A DNA stretch of 64,000 bases from assembly GCF_029892065.1 (NCBI RefSeq), contig NZ_CP120373.1, positions 4,154,345-4,218,344 on the forward strand, read 5' to 3'. Position 1 is the stretch's first letter. Each line of letters begins with the position of its first letter. The translations under genes and the position numbers were made by a program. The notes under the pieces were generated by a model, which worked only from the letters and a program-made list of their open reading frames with translations, was not told the DNA's origin and made no database searches. Of the stretch, positions 45,942 to 55,453 are shown piece by piece. Origin of the DNA: Sinorhizobium garamanticum (lineage in GTDB: Bacteria; Pseudomonadota; Alphaproteobacteria; Rhizobiales; Rhizobiaceae).

Positions 45942-46771
45942 TGGCGGCGCTCGACGGTCTGCCGCCGCTCAGAGACGTCATCCAGCGTCACGGTCTCGAC
46001 GCAAAGAAGGCGCTCGGGCAGAATTTCCTGCTGGACCTCAATCTCACCCAGAAGATCGCGCGTACGGCCGGTCCGCTCGACGGCGTGACCGTCATCGAAG
46101 TTGGACCGGGGCCGGGTGGCCTCACGCGGGCGATCCTGGCGCTCGGCGCCAAAAAGGTCGTGGCGATCGAACGCGACGCCCGCTGCCTGCCGGCACTAGC
46201 CGAAGTCGCCGCCCACTATCCTGGACGGCTCGACGTGATCGAGGCCGATGCGCTGAAGGTCCCATTCGAAACGCTCGCCAGCGGCCCGGTGCGCATCATC
46301 GCCAACCTGCCCTACAACGTCGGCACGCAGCTTCTCGTCAACTGGCTGCTGCCGGAGCAATGGCCGCCGTTCTGGCAGTCGATGACGCTGATGTTCCAGC
46401 GCGAAGTTGGTCTGCGGATCGTGGCGGGTGCCGACGACGACCACTATGGCCGTCTGGGCGTTCTCTGTGGCTGGCGGACAAAGGCGCGCATGGCCTTCGA
46501 CGTTTCACCGCAAGCTTTCACGCCGCCGCCCAAGGTCACCTCGTCAGTCGTCCATCTGGAGCCGATCGCCGACCCGATCCCTTGCCCTGTCTCCGCCCTC
46601 GAAAAAGTGACGCAGGCCGCCTTCGGCCAACGCCGCAAAATGCTGCGTCAGAGCCTGAAAAGCCTGGGTGGCGAGGCGCTGCTGGCAAGGGCTGACATCG
46701 ATCCCCAAAGGCGCGCCGAAACGCTGACCGTCGAGGAATTTTGTCGCCTTGCGAACTGTCTCGGTGGTTAG
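45941..46771 (+). CDS. rsmA: 16S rRNA A1518/A1519 dimethyltransferase
   Basis: A 276-residue KsgA/RsmA. Visible motifs: [14 protein letters not shown], the SAM loop [15 protein letters not shown], and the catalytic NLPYNVG in the adenine-dimethylase class. Dimethylates two adenosines in helix 45 of 16S rRNA during small-subunit maturation. Last gene of the lptF-to-rsmA run; a palindromic repeat follows it before the convergent gmk. Confidence 0.96.
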   Translation: MAALDGLPPLRDVIQRHGLDAKKALGQNFLLDLNLTQKIARTAGPLDGVTVIEVGPGPGGLTRAILALGAKKVVAIERDARCLPALAEVAAHYPGRLDVIEADALKVPFETLASGPVRIIANLPYNVGTQLLVNWLLPEQWPPFWQSMTLMFQREVGLRIVAGADDDHYGRLGVLCGWRTKARMAFDVSPQAFTPPPKVTSSVVHLEPIADPIPCPVSALEKVTQAAFGQRRKMLRQSLKSLGGEALLARADIDPQRRAETLTVEEFCRLANCLGG

Positions 46772-46860
46772 AGCAATTCCAGGAAACGTGTGTGGCGGTT
46801 TTCCGTCCGGAATTGCGCAAATTCAAAGAGATAGATCATTTCACTGTTTCGATGAAACAA
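46771..46860. repeat. Palindromic intergenic repeat, GCAATTCC type
   Basis: GCAATTCC (46773-46780) and GGAATTGC (46809-46816) enclose a 28-base interior; a small GTTTC-gat-GAAAC hairpin follows at 46846-46858. The pattern matches the short mosaic elements common between rhizobial genes. It separates convergent rsmA and gmk and may terminate both. Confidence 0.7.
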
Positions 46861-46886
46861 TGAAGGTCCAGAGACGCCCTTCTTGA

Positions 46887-47546
46887 TTAAAAGGGATTTT
46901 CCATCAGCAGCCCGTTGACGAACTCGAACAGGCCGGGGCGGCGGTCGCGGCGCAGGCGTTCGGCTTCCACGATCGCCCGGACGGCAGAGAACGCCCGATC
47001 GAGATCGTCGTTGACGACGATATAGTCGTATTCACGCCAATGTTCGATCTCTGCGCGTGAATTGGCGAGCCGGGTTGCAATCACTTCCTCGCTGTCCTCG
47101 GCGCGCCGGTGCAGCCGCGACTGCAATTCGGCCATGGACGGCGGCAGAATGAAGATCGAGACGACATCGCCGCCCATCTTTTCCTGCAATTGCTGGGCGC
47201 CCTGCCAATCGATGTCGAAGAGCATGTCACGACCTTCGGCCATCGCCGCCTCGACGGCATCGCGCGGGGTTCCATAGAAGTTGCCGTGCACCTCCGCCCA
47301 TTCGAGGAGCGAGTCTGTCGTTCGCAGCGCCTCGAATTCGCGGATCGACTTGAAAAAATAATGCCGCCCCTCGATCTCGCTCGAGCGCTTGGCGCGTGTC
47401 GTCACGCTCACCGAGATGCTGAGTTCCGGATCGGCCTCCAAGAGGTTGCGGGCGATCGTCGACTTACCGGCACCCGACGGCGACGAAATTACGAGCATCA
47501 ACCCACGGCGGGCGATCTTGATGGGCGAAGCGGTCGCCGATTTCAT
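46887..47546 (-). CDS. gmk: Guanylate kinase
   Basis: Phosphorylates GMP to GDP. The 219-residue enzyme has the P-loop [10 protein letters not shown], the GMP-binding [17 protein letters not shown] and the [11 protein letters not shown] segment. It starts three bases after the yicC stop, so yicC-gmk form one transcript, as is usual. Confidence 0.96.
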   Translation of the reverse strand: MKSATASPIKIARRGLMLVISSPSGAGKSTIARNLLEADPELSISVSVTTRAKRSSEIEGRHYFFKSIREFEALRTTDSLLEWAEVHGNFYGTPRDAVEAAMAEGRDMLFDIDWQGAQQLQEKMGGDVVSIFILPPSMAELQSRLHRRAEDSEEVIATRLANSRAEIEHWREYDYIVVNDDLDRAFSAVRAIVEAERLRRDRRPGLFEFVNGLLMENPF

Positions 47547-47549
47547 GTC

Positions 47550-48437
47550 TTACTCCAGATTCTGAACCTGCTCGCGAAACTGATCGATCACGACCTTCAA
47601 CTCGATTCCAGCGGCCGAAACGGCGGCCGCATTCGACTTCGAACAGATGGTATTCGATTCGCGGTTAAATTCCTGTGCCAGGAAATCCAGCTTGCGGCCG
47701 ACGGGGCCGCCCTTAGCGAGAAGATCGCGAGCGGCGGCGACGTGCGAACCGAGACGGTCGATCTCCTCTCTAAGATCCGCTTTCGTGGCAAGCAAAGCGA
47801 CCTCCGCGTGCAGTCTTTCGCGGTCGAGGGAGGACGCGCCCTCCATTATCAGCGCCACCTGCTGCGCCAGCCGTTCGGCGATCGCGGAAGGGCTCCGGGA
47901 CGGGTCGCTCTCCACGCTGGCTGTCAATTGCTCGATGCGATCCACATGCGCAAGCAGGATCTGGCCGAGCGCCGCCCCCTCCTCTTCGCGCATGGACCGC
48001 AAGTCTCCAAGCGCGAGCGCCAAGCCGGAGAGGATATCGGCGTCGCGTCCGGCGCGCTCGCTTTCGCTTTCTTCCGGCTCCCGAAAGTCGACGATGCCGC
48101 GGATCGAGAGCAGCGTGTCGAACTTCAGCGGCGCGGGATCGACGAGATCACCAAGCTGCTCGCGCAGCCTCAATACGGCCGACAACGCACCCTGGTTGAT
48201 GACGGCCTCGACGGCGGCCTCGCCGCCGCTGACGTTGAGGCCGATTTGCAGATTGCCGCGAGCGAAATATTCCGAGGCAAGGCGCCGGCAGTCGGGCTCG
48301 AAGCGTTCAAGGCCCTGCGGCAAGCGGAGGCGAATATCGAGCCCCTTGCCGTTAACCGACCGCAATTCCCAGGCCCAGCGATGGCGTCCGCTGCTGCCTT
48401 CCCTCCTTGCAAAGCCAGTCATCGATTGGAGCGGCAT
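47550..48437 (-). CDS. YicC family stress-associated endoribonuclease-like protein
   Basis: A 295-residue YicC/YloC protein, starting MPLQSMTGFARREG, with the family's WELRSVNGKGLDIRLRLPQGLE, and the C-terminal DUF1732 part (LDFLAQEFNRESNTICSKSNAAAVSAAGIELKVVIDQFREQVQNLE). E. coli YicC has RNase-related activity; the role here is unknown. The second ATG of an ATGATG pair is chosen because GGAGG lies five bases upstream of it. Confidence 0.9.
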   Translation of the reverse strand: MPLQSMTGFARREGSSGRHRWAWELRSVNGKGLDIRLRLPQGLERFEPDCRRLASEYFARGNLQIGLNVSGGEAAVEAVINQGALSAVLRLREQLGDLVDPAPLKFDTLLSIRGIVDFREPEESESERAGRDADILSGLALALGDLRSMREEEGAALGQILLAHVDRIEQLTASVESDPSRSPSAIAERLAQQVALIMEGASSLDRERLHAEVALLATKADLREEIDRLGSHVAAARDLLAKGGPVGRKLDFLAQEFNRESNTICSKSNAAAVSAAGIELKVVIDQFREQVQNLE

Positions 48438-48454
48438 CATTACCTCCGTCCGCT

Positions 48455-48558
48455 GCTGCATGTTTTCCTAAATCGACGTCGATTCGAAGATGAAGCCATG
48501 CAGCGTTTCAAAGTGCGATGGCGACCTCTGCGCGTCTGAAAAGCCGCGGGGCGCTGCA
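48455..48558. repeat. Composite palindromic repeat, copy B
   Basis: GCTGCATG (48455-48462) and CATGCAGC (48497-48504) form an inverted pair; next to it 48520-48558 is a degenerate copy of the AGCGtcctttGCG... element seen at 27040 and 63818. It lies in the gap between mltG and yicC (48438-48640). The two modules in series make a mosaic like that at 34528-34680. Confidence 0.65.
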
Positions 48559-48640
48559 GTCGCAAAACCAATAGGGCGACGGCGCGGCATCCCGCAAGGG
48601 ATATCCGCGCCGCACCCTGTCCGTCCACAATAAGGGCCTG

Positions 48641-49849
48641 TTACTGCGCCGCCTCGGCCGGTGTCACTGTCGGCTCGGCGGTTTTGGCCGCTTCTGCCGC
48701 CTTGGCTGCCTCTGCCGCCTTCTCCGCTTCGACCTTTCTCCAACGCCTGACGTTGGCGTTGTGTTCATCCAGCGTCGCGGCAAAGACATGGCCGCCCGTT
48801 CCGTCCGCGACGAAATAAAGTTCCGGCGTGCGCGAAGGGTTGGCGACGGCTTCGAGTGCCGCGCGGCCCGGATTGGCGATCGGGGTCGGCGGCAGCCCTT
48901 TGATGAGATAGGTGTTGTATGGCGTTTGCTTATCAAGGTCCGACTTCAGGATTGCCCGGTCCGCCGGCTTCCCCTCCCCGCCGAAGATGCCGTAGATAAT
49001 GGTGGGGTCGGATTGCAGCCGCATGCCCTTTTCGAGGCGGTTGATAAAGACCGATGCCACGCGCGGCCGCTCGTCTGCGCGGCCCGTTTCCTTTTCGACG
49101 ATCGAGGCCAGTGTCACGAACTCCTCGACGTTCGTGACCGGAAGATCGGGGTCGCGCATTTCCCAGATCTGATCGACCAAAGCCTTCTGCGCCGCAATCA
49201 TCTGCTGAACGATCTCGGCACGCTTGGTGCCGCGGGTGAACTTGTAAGTGTCAGGCTTGAGCGAGCCCTCCGACGGCAGATCCAGCGGCAGGTCGCCGAC
49301 CAGCACCGGATCGTCGGCAAGCTTCTTGAACATCTGCTTGACCGTCAGTCCCTCCGGAAGCGAAACGGAGTACAGGATCGACTTGCCGGACTTCAGCAGT
49401 TGCATGATTTCCTGCATCGACGATCCGGCCTTGATCTCGTATTCGCCCGCTTTCAGGGTTTCGTTGTCGAGATAGGCCTCAGACACGAAACGGAACACGC
49501 GTCCGTCGGTAATGATGTTGTTGCGCTCAAGGCCGCTGGCAATTTCGCTGATGCCGGCGCCATTGCGAACAATGAAGTTCTTGTTGGCTTCCAGCGGGCC
49601 GGGCTTTTCGTATTCGTGCATCGCATAATAGACCGCGCCGGCGGCTGCGAGCGCCACGAAGACGATGACCGTCATCACGAAATTGAGAAAGATGACGACC
49701 TGGCTGCGCGCCTTGCGGGAACGCTTCGGCGGTTGCGGAACCTTTTCCGGGCGCAGGGCCTCGCTTGCCGATTTCGGGATGATCGGCCCATTGCTCCCGG
49801 TTTCATTGCGGCCGAACTGTGCCGCGCTGTTATCGTTTGAGTCGCTCAC
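48641..49849 (-). CDS. mltG: Endolytic murein transglycosylase MltG
   Basis: Cleaves nascent peptidoglycan glycan strands at the inner membrane, setting strand length. The 402-residue protein has a cytosolic N-terminus, one membrane anchor (FLNFVMTVIVFVALAAAGAVYYA), a LysM-like region and the YceG catalytic domain with TLASIVEKETGRADERPRVASVF (catalytic Glu) and LQSDPTIIYG. The last ~35 residues are an alanine/glutamate/lysine repeat (AEAAKAAEAAK), an extra low-complexity tail. It is transcribed away from fabF across 431 bases... same strand, so it may share the fatty-acid cluster's direction but not necessarily its promoter. Confidence 0.93.
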   Translation of the reverse strand: MSDSNDNSAAQFGRNETGSNGPIIPKSASEALRPEKVPQPPKRSRKARSQVVIFLNFVMTVIVFVALAAAGAVYYAMHEYEKPGPLEANKNFIVRNGAGISEIASGLERNNIITDGRVFRFVSEAYLDNETLKAGEYEIKAGSSMQEIMQLLKSGKSILYSVSLPEGLTVKQMFKKLADDPVLVGDLPLDLPSEGSLKPDTYKFTRGTKRAEIVQQMIAAQKALVDQIWEMRDPDLPVTNVEEFVTLASIVEKETGRADERPRVASVFINRLEKGMRLQSDPTIIYGIFGGEGKPADRAILKSDLDKQTPYNTYLIKGLPPTPIANPGRAALEAVANPSRTPELYFVADGTGGHVFAATLDEHNANVRRWRKVEAEKAAEAAKAAEAAKTAEPTVTPAEAAQ

Positions 49850-50280
49850 GATTATCCCGAATCCGAAATTCGCAATCTCGACTGAGCTGCCACCGATGCG
49901 AATTTCGGCTTAGACCGACGGCAAGCTGAATGTGTCAGAGCAATGGATGTTCTACAAATTGTCAGAAATGCCTTGCGCGAACATAGTCTCGGCGTCGCCG
50001 ACCTGCGACGGCGAATCCTCCGATTACAGCTTGTAGCGAGCAATGCGGCAAAAAGCAGGATCACAAGCCGGCGTTTGAACTGCGCCGGATGGTCGAAAGC
50101 GGTTTTCCGACGCGATGACGATCCTTGGCAGATCTAGCCGAGAACCGCCATGATCGATTGTCTCGTGTAATCGGTCTTAAAGTGCGCCGCATTCAAATGG
50201 ACCCACGCGATGCGCTTTAAGTCTTTGTTTGCATGCATGTCGTTGTCCCGAAACCGCGGCACACTTTCGGGCGACATGCA
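49850..50280. other. Gap between fabF and mltG with repeats
   Basis: A 431-base gap between two leftward genes. Most of its right half is palindrome-rich: TGCATGTCG...CGACATGCA (50234-50280) abuts the fabF stop, and a second imperfect palindrome lies near 50084-50127. The left part should contain the mltG promoter. No coding sequence is credible. Confidence 0.55.
50234..50280. repeat. Palindromic repeat, TGCATGTCG type
   Basis: TGCATGTCG (50234-50242) is the exact complement of CGACATGCA (50272-50280), with inner CCCGAAA/TTTCGGG arms. It ends exactly at the fabF stop codon, so it could act as the fabF 3' hairpin. Confidence 0.75.
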
Positions 50281-51546
50281 TTAGTTGCCGTTATAGCGGC
50301 GCAGCACCAGCGAGGCATTCGTGCCGCCGAAACCAAAGGAGTTCGACAGCGCGACGTTGATCTCCCGCTTGCGCGCAACATGCGGCACCAGGTCGATCTT
50401 TGTCTCGACGGAGGGATTGTCGAGGTTCAGGGTCGGCGGAGCGATATTGTCGCGAATCGCAAGCGCCGAGAAGATCGCCTCGATCGCGCCCGCGGCGCCG
50501 AGCAGGTGTCCGATTGCCGACTTGGTCGACGACATGGATATCTTGGAAGCGCTGTTGCCGACCAGCCGCTCGACCGCGCCGAGCTCGATCGTGTCGGCCA
50601 TCGTCGACGTGCCGTGAGCATTGATATAGTCGATATCGGCGGCCATCAGACCGGCGCGCTTCAATGCCATTTGCATGCAACGATAGGCGCCGTCGCCGTC
50701 CTCGGATGGAGCGGTGATGTGGAAGGCGTCGCCGGACAGACCATAGCCGACGATTTCGGCATAGATCTTGGCGCCGCGTGCCTTCGCATGTTCCAGCTCT
50801 TCGAGGATGACGACGCCTGCGCCCTCACCCATGACGAAACCGTCGCGATCGGCGTCATAGGGGCGCGATGCCTTTTCCGGGTTATCGTTGTGCTGGGTCG
50901 AGAGCGCCTTGCAGGCCGCGAAACCTGCGAGCGAGATGCGGCAGATCGGCGATTCGGTGCCGCCCGCCACCATCACGTCGGCATCGCCGAGCGCGATCAG
51001 CCGACTTGCGTCGCCGATCGCGTGCGCGCCCGTCGAGCAGGCGGTCACCACCGAATGGTTCGGGCCACGCAGCTTGTGGCGAATGGAAACCTGACCCGAC
51101 GCGAGATTGATCAGACGGCCGGGAATGAAGAACGGAGAAATACGACGCGGGCCCTTGTCGCGCAGCGTATAGCCCGCGTCGACGATACCCTCGAGACCAC
51201 CGATGCCAGAGCCGATCAGCACGCCGGTCGCAATCTGGTCCTCATCGCTTTCCGGCTTCCAGTCGGCATCGGCCAGTGCCATGTCGGCGGCCGCCATCGC
51301 ATAAACGATGAAGGGATCGACCTTGCGCTGCTCCTTCGGCTCCATCCAGTCGTCAGCATTGAAGGTACCGTCCGAGCCGTCGCCGAAAGGAATACGGCAG
51401 GCGATCTTGGCAGGAAGATCCTCAACCTCGAATTCGGTGACCTTGCGCGCAGCGTTCTGGCCCGCGATAAGACGCGACCAACTGACCTCGGTTCCGCAAC
51501 CCAAAGGAGATACCATGCCGGTACCGGTGATAACGACACGTCTCAT
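50281..51546 (-). CDS. fabF: Beta-ketoacyl-ACP synthase II
   Basis: Elongates acyl-ACP with malonyl-ACP. The 421-residue enzyme has the thiolase fold and catalytic Cys in VTACSTGAHAIGDAS, the first histidine in NAHGTSTMADTIE, and the second in KSAIGHLLGAAG, plus SFGFGGTNASL at the end. It follows acpP across 216 bases that contain two strong hairpins; the order fabD-fabG-acpP-fabF is the standard cluster. Confidence 0.97.
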   Translation of the reverse strand: MRRVVITGTGMVSPLGCGTEVSWSRLIAGQNAARKVTEFEVEDLPAKIACRIPFGDGSDGTFNADDWMEPKEQRKVDPFIVYAMAAADMALADADWKPESDEDQIATGVLIGSGIGGLEGIVDAGYTLRDKGPRRISPFFIPGRLINLASGQVSIRHKLRGPNHSVVTACSTGAHAIGDASRLIALGDADVMVAGGTESPICRISLAGFAACKALSTQHNDNPEKASRPYDADRDGFVMGEGAGVVILEELEHAKARGAKIYAEIVGYGLSGDAFHITAPSEDGDGAYRCMQMALKRAGLMAADIDYINAHGTSTMADTIELGAVERLVGNSASKISMSSTKSAIGHLLGAAGAIEAIFSALAIRDNIAPPTLNLDNPSVETKIDLVPHVARKREINVALSNSFGFGGTNASLVLRRYNGN

Positions 51547-51697
51547 AAACCGTGACCCACCCTGACTGTTCAGTTCTAGAGCCGGACCGGACCACGCGTG
51601 ACGACCCCGATCCGTGCATCCATTGTAAGCTTCTCATGTGACGATCAGAGGGAAAGGCGGGAACGCTTTGCTGATCGAGACCCGCGGTCGACGCAGG

Positions 51698-51741
51698 CCA
51701 GCCCACTCCCTGGGCTGGTACGGGCCGCACATGCGGCCCGT
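51698..51741 (-). terminator. Twin hairpins between acpP and fabF
   Basis: CCAGCCCA/TGGGCTGG (51698-51718) and ACGGGCCGC/GCGGCCCGT (51720-51741) are two perfect stems side by side, 22 bases after the acpP stop. No T-run follows, so partial termination or 3'-end protection of an abundant acpP message is likelier than full stop. Confidence 0.55.
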
Positions 51742-51762
51742 CAACGGCCTAGACCGTAAAGA

Positions 51763-51999
51763 TCAGGCTTGAGCCTTCTCGATGAACTTGACGGCGTCGC
51801 CGACGGTCAGGATCGAATCTGCTGCGTCATCTGGGATCTCGACACCGAATTCTTCTTCGAATGCCATGACCAATTCGACGGTGTCGAGCGAGTCCGCGCC
51901 GAGGTCATCGATGAAGCTTGCGCCTTCGCTGACCTTTTCGGCGTCGACGCCAAGATGATCAATAACAATTTTCTTCACGCGTTCTGCGATATCGCTCAT
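51763..51999 (-). CDS. acpP: Acyl carrier protein
   Basis: The 78-residue acidic carrier of fatty acid synthesis. Phosphopantetheine attaches to the serine of [21 protein letters not shown]. Start ATG ([19 protein letters not shown]) has GAGGAACTCC upstream on the coding strand. It should be among the most abundant messages here. It may also be a donor for lipid A and ornithine lipid acylation. Confidence 0.98.
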   Translation of the reverse strand: MSDIAERVKKIVIDHLGVDAEKVSEGASFIDDLGADSLDTVELVMAFEEEFGVEIPDDAADSILTVGDAVKFIEKAQA

Positions 52000-52332
52000 G
52001 TCGGAGTTCCTCGACCTTGGTTTCTCTGCGGCGCCATTCTTGGCGCCGTCACTTTCATTCAAGCCTGATAGACCAAGATGGTCCGCCGGGCAATCCATCC
52101 AACCGAACCCGCGGAAAACCCAAGGCAGCAAGGGCTGCCGGACACCTAGCCGGACCGGTCGACTGCGCACAGTCATGGCCCGATTAACACGGTTTAAGTC
52201 TGCCGCAAAGGGCGAAAATGCCCGACATTCGCTTGGTCAACATTGAATTTCAGGCATTTGGCATCGACCGGTGAAGGCGGCGAACCAGGTGGCGGCGACG
52301 GGTCACATGCGCCGTTCGCCGCCGGTGTCGGA
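52000..52332. other. Gap between fabG and acpP
   Basis: A 333-base region, unusually long for the inside of this cluster, so acpP probably has its own promoter. A TTGACC hexamer lies on the minus strand at 52240-52235, but I see no good -10 at 17 bases. No open frame is credible and no obvious terminator follows fabG. Confidence 0.45.
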
Positions 52333-53070
52333 TCAGATCATCGCCATGCCGCCATTGACGTGAATGGTCTGGCCGGTGACGTACCCTGCTTCGTTCGAAG
52401 CGAGATATGCAACGGCGGATGCGACCTCTGCACCCGAGCCCATCCGCCGCATCGGGATCGCACCCATGATGGCCTCCTTCTGCTTGTCATTAAGCTTACC
52501 GGTCATCGCACTTTCGATGAAGCCCGGAGCGACGCAGTTGACGGTAACGTTACGGGTGGCGATTTCCTGCGCGAGCGACTTGGAGAAGCCGATCATGCCG
52601 GCCTTCGAGGCACAATAGTTGGCCTGCCCTGGATTCCCGGTGACGCCGACGACGGAGGTGATGTTGACGATGCGGCCGAATCGGCGACGCATCATCGGGT
52701 GAGTGAGCTCACGGGTCAGGCGGAAGACCGCCGTGAGATTGACCTCGATGACGCTGTCCCAGTCTTCATCACTCATGCGGACGAAAAGCCCGTCCTTGGT
52801 GATGCCAGCATTGTTGACGAGGATATCGACGCCGCCGAGTTCAGCCTCCGCCTTCTCGCCAAGCGCCTTGACTTCGGCACGGTCGGAAAGGTTGGCAGGG
52901 AAGATCTGGACACGCTCGCCAAGCGTGTTGGCGAGCGCTTCGAGCTTCTCGACGCGCGTGCCATGCAGGCCGACGATGGCGCCCTGTGCGTGCAGGATGC
53001 GGGCGATTTCCTCGCCGATTCCGCCGGATGCGCCGGTGACGAGAGCCTTGCGGCCGGAAAGATCAAACAT
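52333..53070 (-). CDS. fabG: 3-oxoacyl-ACP reductase
   Basis: NADPH-dependent reductase of the fatty acid cycle. The 245-residue SDR has TGASGGIGEEI, ILVNNAGIT, catalytic Ser-Tyr-Lys in NITSVVGVTGNPGQANYCASKAG, and the C-terminal VTGQTIHVNGGMAMI. 26 bases downstream of fabD, so co-transcribed. Confidence 0.97.
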   Translation of the reverse strand: MFDLSGRKALVTGASGGIGEEIARILHAQGAIVGLHGTRVEKLEALANTLGERVQIFPANLSDRAEVKALGEKAEAELGGVDILVNNAGITKDGLFVRMSDEDWDSVIEVNLTAVFRLTRELTHPMMRRRFGRIVNITSVVGVTGNPGQANYCASKAGMIGFSKSLAQEIATRNVTVNCVAPGFIESAMTGKLNDKQKEAIMGAIPMRRMGSGAEVASAVAYLASNEAGYVTGQTIHVNGGMAMI

Positions 53071-53096
53071 GGGCTTGTTCCTTATAGCTGGAGCGC

Positions 53097-54041
53097 TCAG
53101 GCCAGAAGGGCGGCGAGCGCCGTGTCGATATCGGCGGGCGTATTGACGGCGATGCCGCTGACAGTTTTGTCGATCCGCCGAGCAAGTCCCGTCAGGACCT
53201 TGCCCGAGCCGATTTCATAAAGCGTGGTGACGTTGTTGGCCGCAAACCACTCGACCGTTTCGCGCCAACGCACCTGGCCGGTCACTTGCTCGACGAGCAA
53301 CCGGGCGATCTCGCCGGCGTCGCTCACCGGAGCAGCCAGAACATTCGCCACAAGCGGAACGGAGGGGTCGCGCTTCTCGACCCTGGCGAGTGCGTCGCGC
53401 ATGGCGTCAGCGGCGGGCGCCATCAGCGAGGAGTGGAAAGGTGCGGAGACCGGCAGCATGAGCGCGCGTTTGGCGCCCTTTGCCGAGGCGAGTGCGGCTG
53501 CCTTCTCCACTGCCTGCTTCTCGCCCGAGATCACCAACTGCCCGCCGCCATTGTCGTTGGCGATCTGGCAGGAGCCGAGCGAGGACGCCTCACGACAAAC
53601 CGCGTCAACGTCCGCATGTTCCAGGCCGATGATGGCCGCCATTGCGCCTTTGCCGACGGGGACAGCCGCCTGCATCGCATTGCCGCGAATGCGCAGGAGC
53701 CGTGCGGCATCGGCAAGCGAAAATGTTCCGGCAGCGCAAAGTGCTGAATATTCGCCAAGCGAATGGCCGGCGACGAAAGCGACCTTGTTCTTGAGATCGA
53801 GCCCCTTGGCCTCAAGCACGCGGATCACGGCCATGGAGACGGCCATCAGCGCCGGCTGAGCGTTTGCCGTCAGCGTCAGCGTTTCCTCCGGTCCGTTCCA
53901 CATGACGTCCGACAGCTTCTCGCCGAGCGCTTCATCGACCTCGGCGAAGACGGCCGCCGCCTCCGGAAAGGCGTCCGCCAGATCCTTGCCCATGCCGACA
54001 GCCTGACTGCCCTGCCCGGGGAACGTGAATGCAATGCTCAT
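53097..54041 (-). CDS. fabD: Malonyl-CoA:ACP transacylase
   Basis: Loads malonate on ACP. The 314-residue enzyme begins AFTFPGQGSQAVGMGKDLAD, has the nucleophile elbow GHSLGEYSAL and the catalytic histidine in VSAPFHSSLM. First gene of the leftward fabD-fabG-acpP-fabF cluster; divergent from the aldo-keto reductase across 344 bases. Confidence 0.97.
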   Translation of the reverse strand: MSIAFTFPGQGSQAVGMGKDLADAFPEAAAVFAEVDEALGEKLSDVMWNGPEETLTLTANAQPALMAVSMAVIRVLEAKGLDLKNKVAFVAGHSLGEYSALCAAGTFSLADAARLLRIRGNAMQAAVPVGKGAMAAIIGLEHADVDAVCREASSLGSCQIANDNGGGQLVISGEKQAVEKAAALASAKGAKRALMLPVSAPFHSSLMAPAADAMRDALARVEKRDPSVPLVANVLAAPVSDAGEIARLLVEQVTGQVRWRETVEWFAANNVTTLYEIGSGKVLTGLARRIDKTVSGIAVNTPADIDTALAALLA

Positions 54042-54385
54042 GGGGTGCCCCTCCCTGGATCATGAGACGATCGGAACCAACCAGACCCTCGCGATCGTTC
54101 TTTACACATTAGAGCGGATGCCGGCGCAAACCGCCTCACATGCCTCATCCGCGCCAGTTTTCCTCTCCATTCACATTCCTGAAGAGGGTGTCAAGCGCGG
54201 AGGCCGTCCTTCACCGCTGCGAACAGGCTTTTGCCCTTGATCTTCGTCAATCAAGGCGTAAGTTTGCCCGCGCATTTGCTGCCGCGCCCGCAAAACAGCC
54301 ATAGACCGCGGCACCACTCAATTTATTGGCGGCGCGCCCTTCCCTCCCACCGGCGCGAAACCGCCCTCCACGAGGACGCTACTTC
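54042..54385. other. Divergent intergenic region with repeat
   Basis: A 344-base gap between fabD and the aldo-keto reductase. It holds an imperfect palindrome, AGAGCGGATG...CATCCGCGC (54110-54153), related to the third module of the mosaic at 34528-34680. The promoters were not placed with confidence. Confidence 0.5.
54110..54153. repeat. Palindromic repeat, AGCGGATG type
   Basis: GCGGATG (54114-54120) pairs with CATCCGC (54146-54152) around an interior that is nearly self-complementary (CCGGCG...CGCC). The same layout with AGCGGGATG/CATCCCGCT is at 34634-34679. Confidence 0.6.
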
Positions 54386-55429
54386 ATGCGCTACAACACG
54401 CTGGGCCGCACAGGCATCAAGGTTTCGGAAATCTGCCTCGGCACAATGACCTGGGGCTCGCAGAATACGCAGAGCGAAGCCCATGGACAGCTTAATTACG
54501 CCTTCGACCGTGGCGTCAATTTCATCGATACGGCCGAACTCTATCCGACGACACCGCTTTCGGCGGAAACCTACGGCAACACGGAACGCATCATCGGGAA
54601 CTGGCTGGCGGCACGCGGCCGGCGCGACGAGGTGGTCCTCGCGACCAAGGTCGCCGGCCCCGGCCGTCCTTATATCCGCGACGGCGGACCAATGACGCCC
54701 GAAGGGATCGAGGAGGCCCTGAATGCCAGCCTCAAGCGGCTGAAGACGGACTATGTGGACCTCTACCAGCTTCATTGGCCGAATCGCGGCCACTATCACT
54801 TCCGCAATGCCTGGTCCTACGACCCGTCGAAGCAGGACAAGGAGCATGTCGCCGCCGACCTGAAGGCGATCCTCGACAAGCTTGGCGAGCTCGTGAAGGC
54901 CGGCAAGATCCGCGCGATCGGCCTCTCCAACGATACCGCCTGGGGCACGATGAGGATGCTCGATCTTTCCAACAGATGTGGCCTGCCGCGCGTCGCGACT
55001 ATCCAGAACGAATACAACCTGCTCTATCGCGCTTATGATCTCGATCTGGCGGAGCTGTCCCATCATGAGGATGTCGGCCTGCTTGCCTATTCGCCGCTCG
55101 CGGCCGGTCTCCTGACCGGCAAATATCTGGAGGGGGCAAAACCTGCAGGATCGCGCCTGTCGATCAACGGCGATCTCGGCGGCCGCTTCACGCCGCACCA
55201 GGAACCCGCCGTTGCCGCCTATGTAGCGCTCGCCCGCGAGCATGGCCTCGATCCGGCGCAGATGGCGATTGCCTTCTGCCTGGCACGCCCTTTCATGGCT
55301 TCGGTCATCATCGGCGCAACGTCGACGGAACAATTGAGGACCGACATCGGCGGTGCCGCTATCACGCTTTCGCAAGATGTGATGAACGGCATCCGGCGCC
55401 TCCATCGGCTCTACCCGGCGCCGATCTGA
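54386..55429 (+). CDS. Aldo-keto reductase, Tas type
   Basis: A 347-residue NADP(H)-dependent aldo-keto reductase. Catalytic tetrad residues are visible in FIDTAELYP (Asp, Tyr), VVLATKVAG (Lys) and LYQLHWPN (His). Length and the blocks NTLGRTGIKVSEICLGTMTWG and GASVIIGATS-type ending place it in the Tas branch. Start ATG (MRYNTLGRTG) has GAGGA ten bases upstream. Physiological substrate unknown. It converges on the copper-storage-like gene. Confidence 0.92.
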   Translation: MRYNTLGRTGIKVSEICLGTMTWGSQNTQSEAHGQLNYAFDRGVNFIDTAELYPTTPLSAETYGNTERIIGNWLAARGRRDEVVLATKVAGPGRPYIRDGGPMTPEGIEEALNASLKRLKTDYVDLYQLHWPNRGHYHFRNAWSYDPSKQDKEHVAADLKAILDKLGELVKAGKIRAIGLSNDTAWGTMRMLDLSNRCGLPRVATIQNEYNLLYRAYDLDLAELSHHEDVGLLAYSPLAAGLLTGKYLEGAKPAGSRLSINGDLGGRFTPHQEPAVAAYVALAREHGLDPAQMAIAFCLARPFMASVIIGATSTEQLRTDIGGAAITLSQDVMNGIRRLHRLYPAPI

Positions 55430-55453
55430 GCCGTTCCCGCCGCGAAGCGGGGC

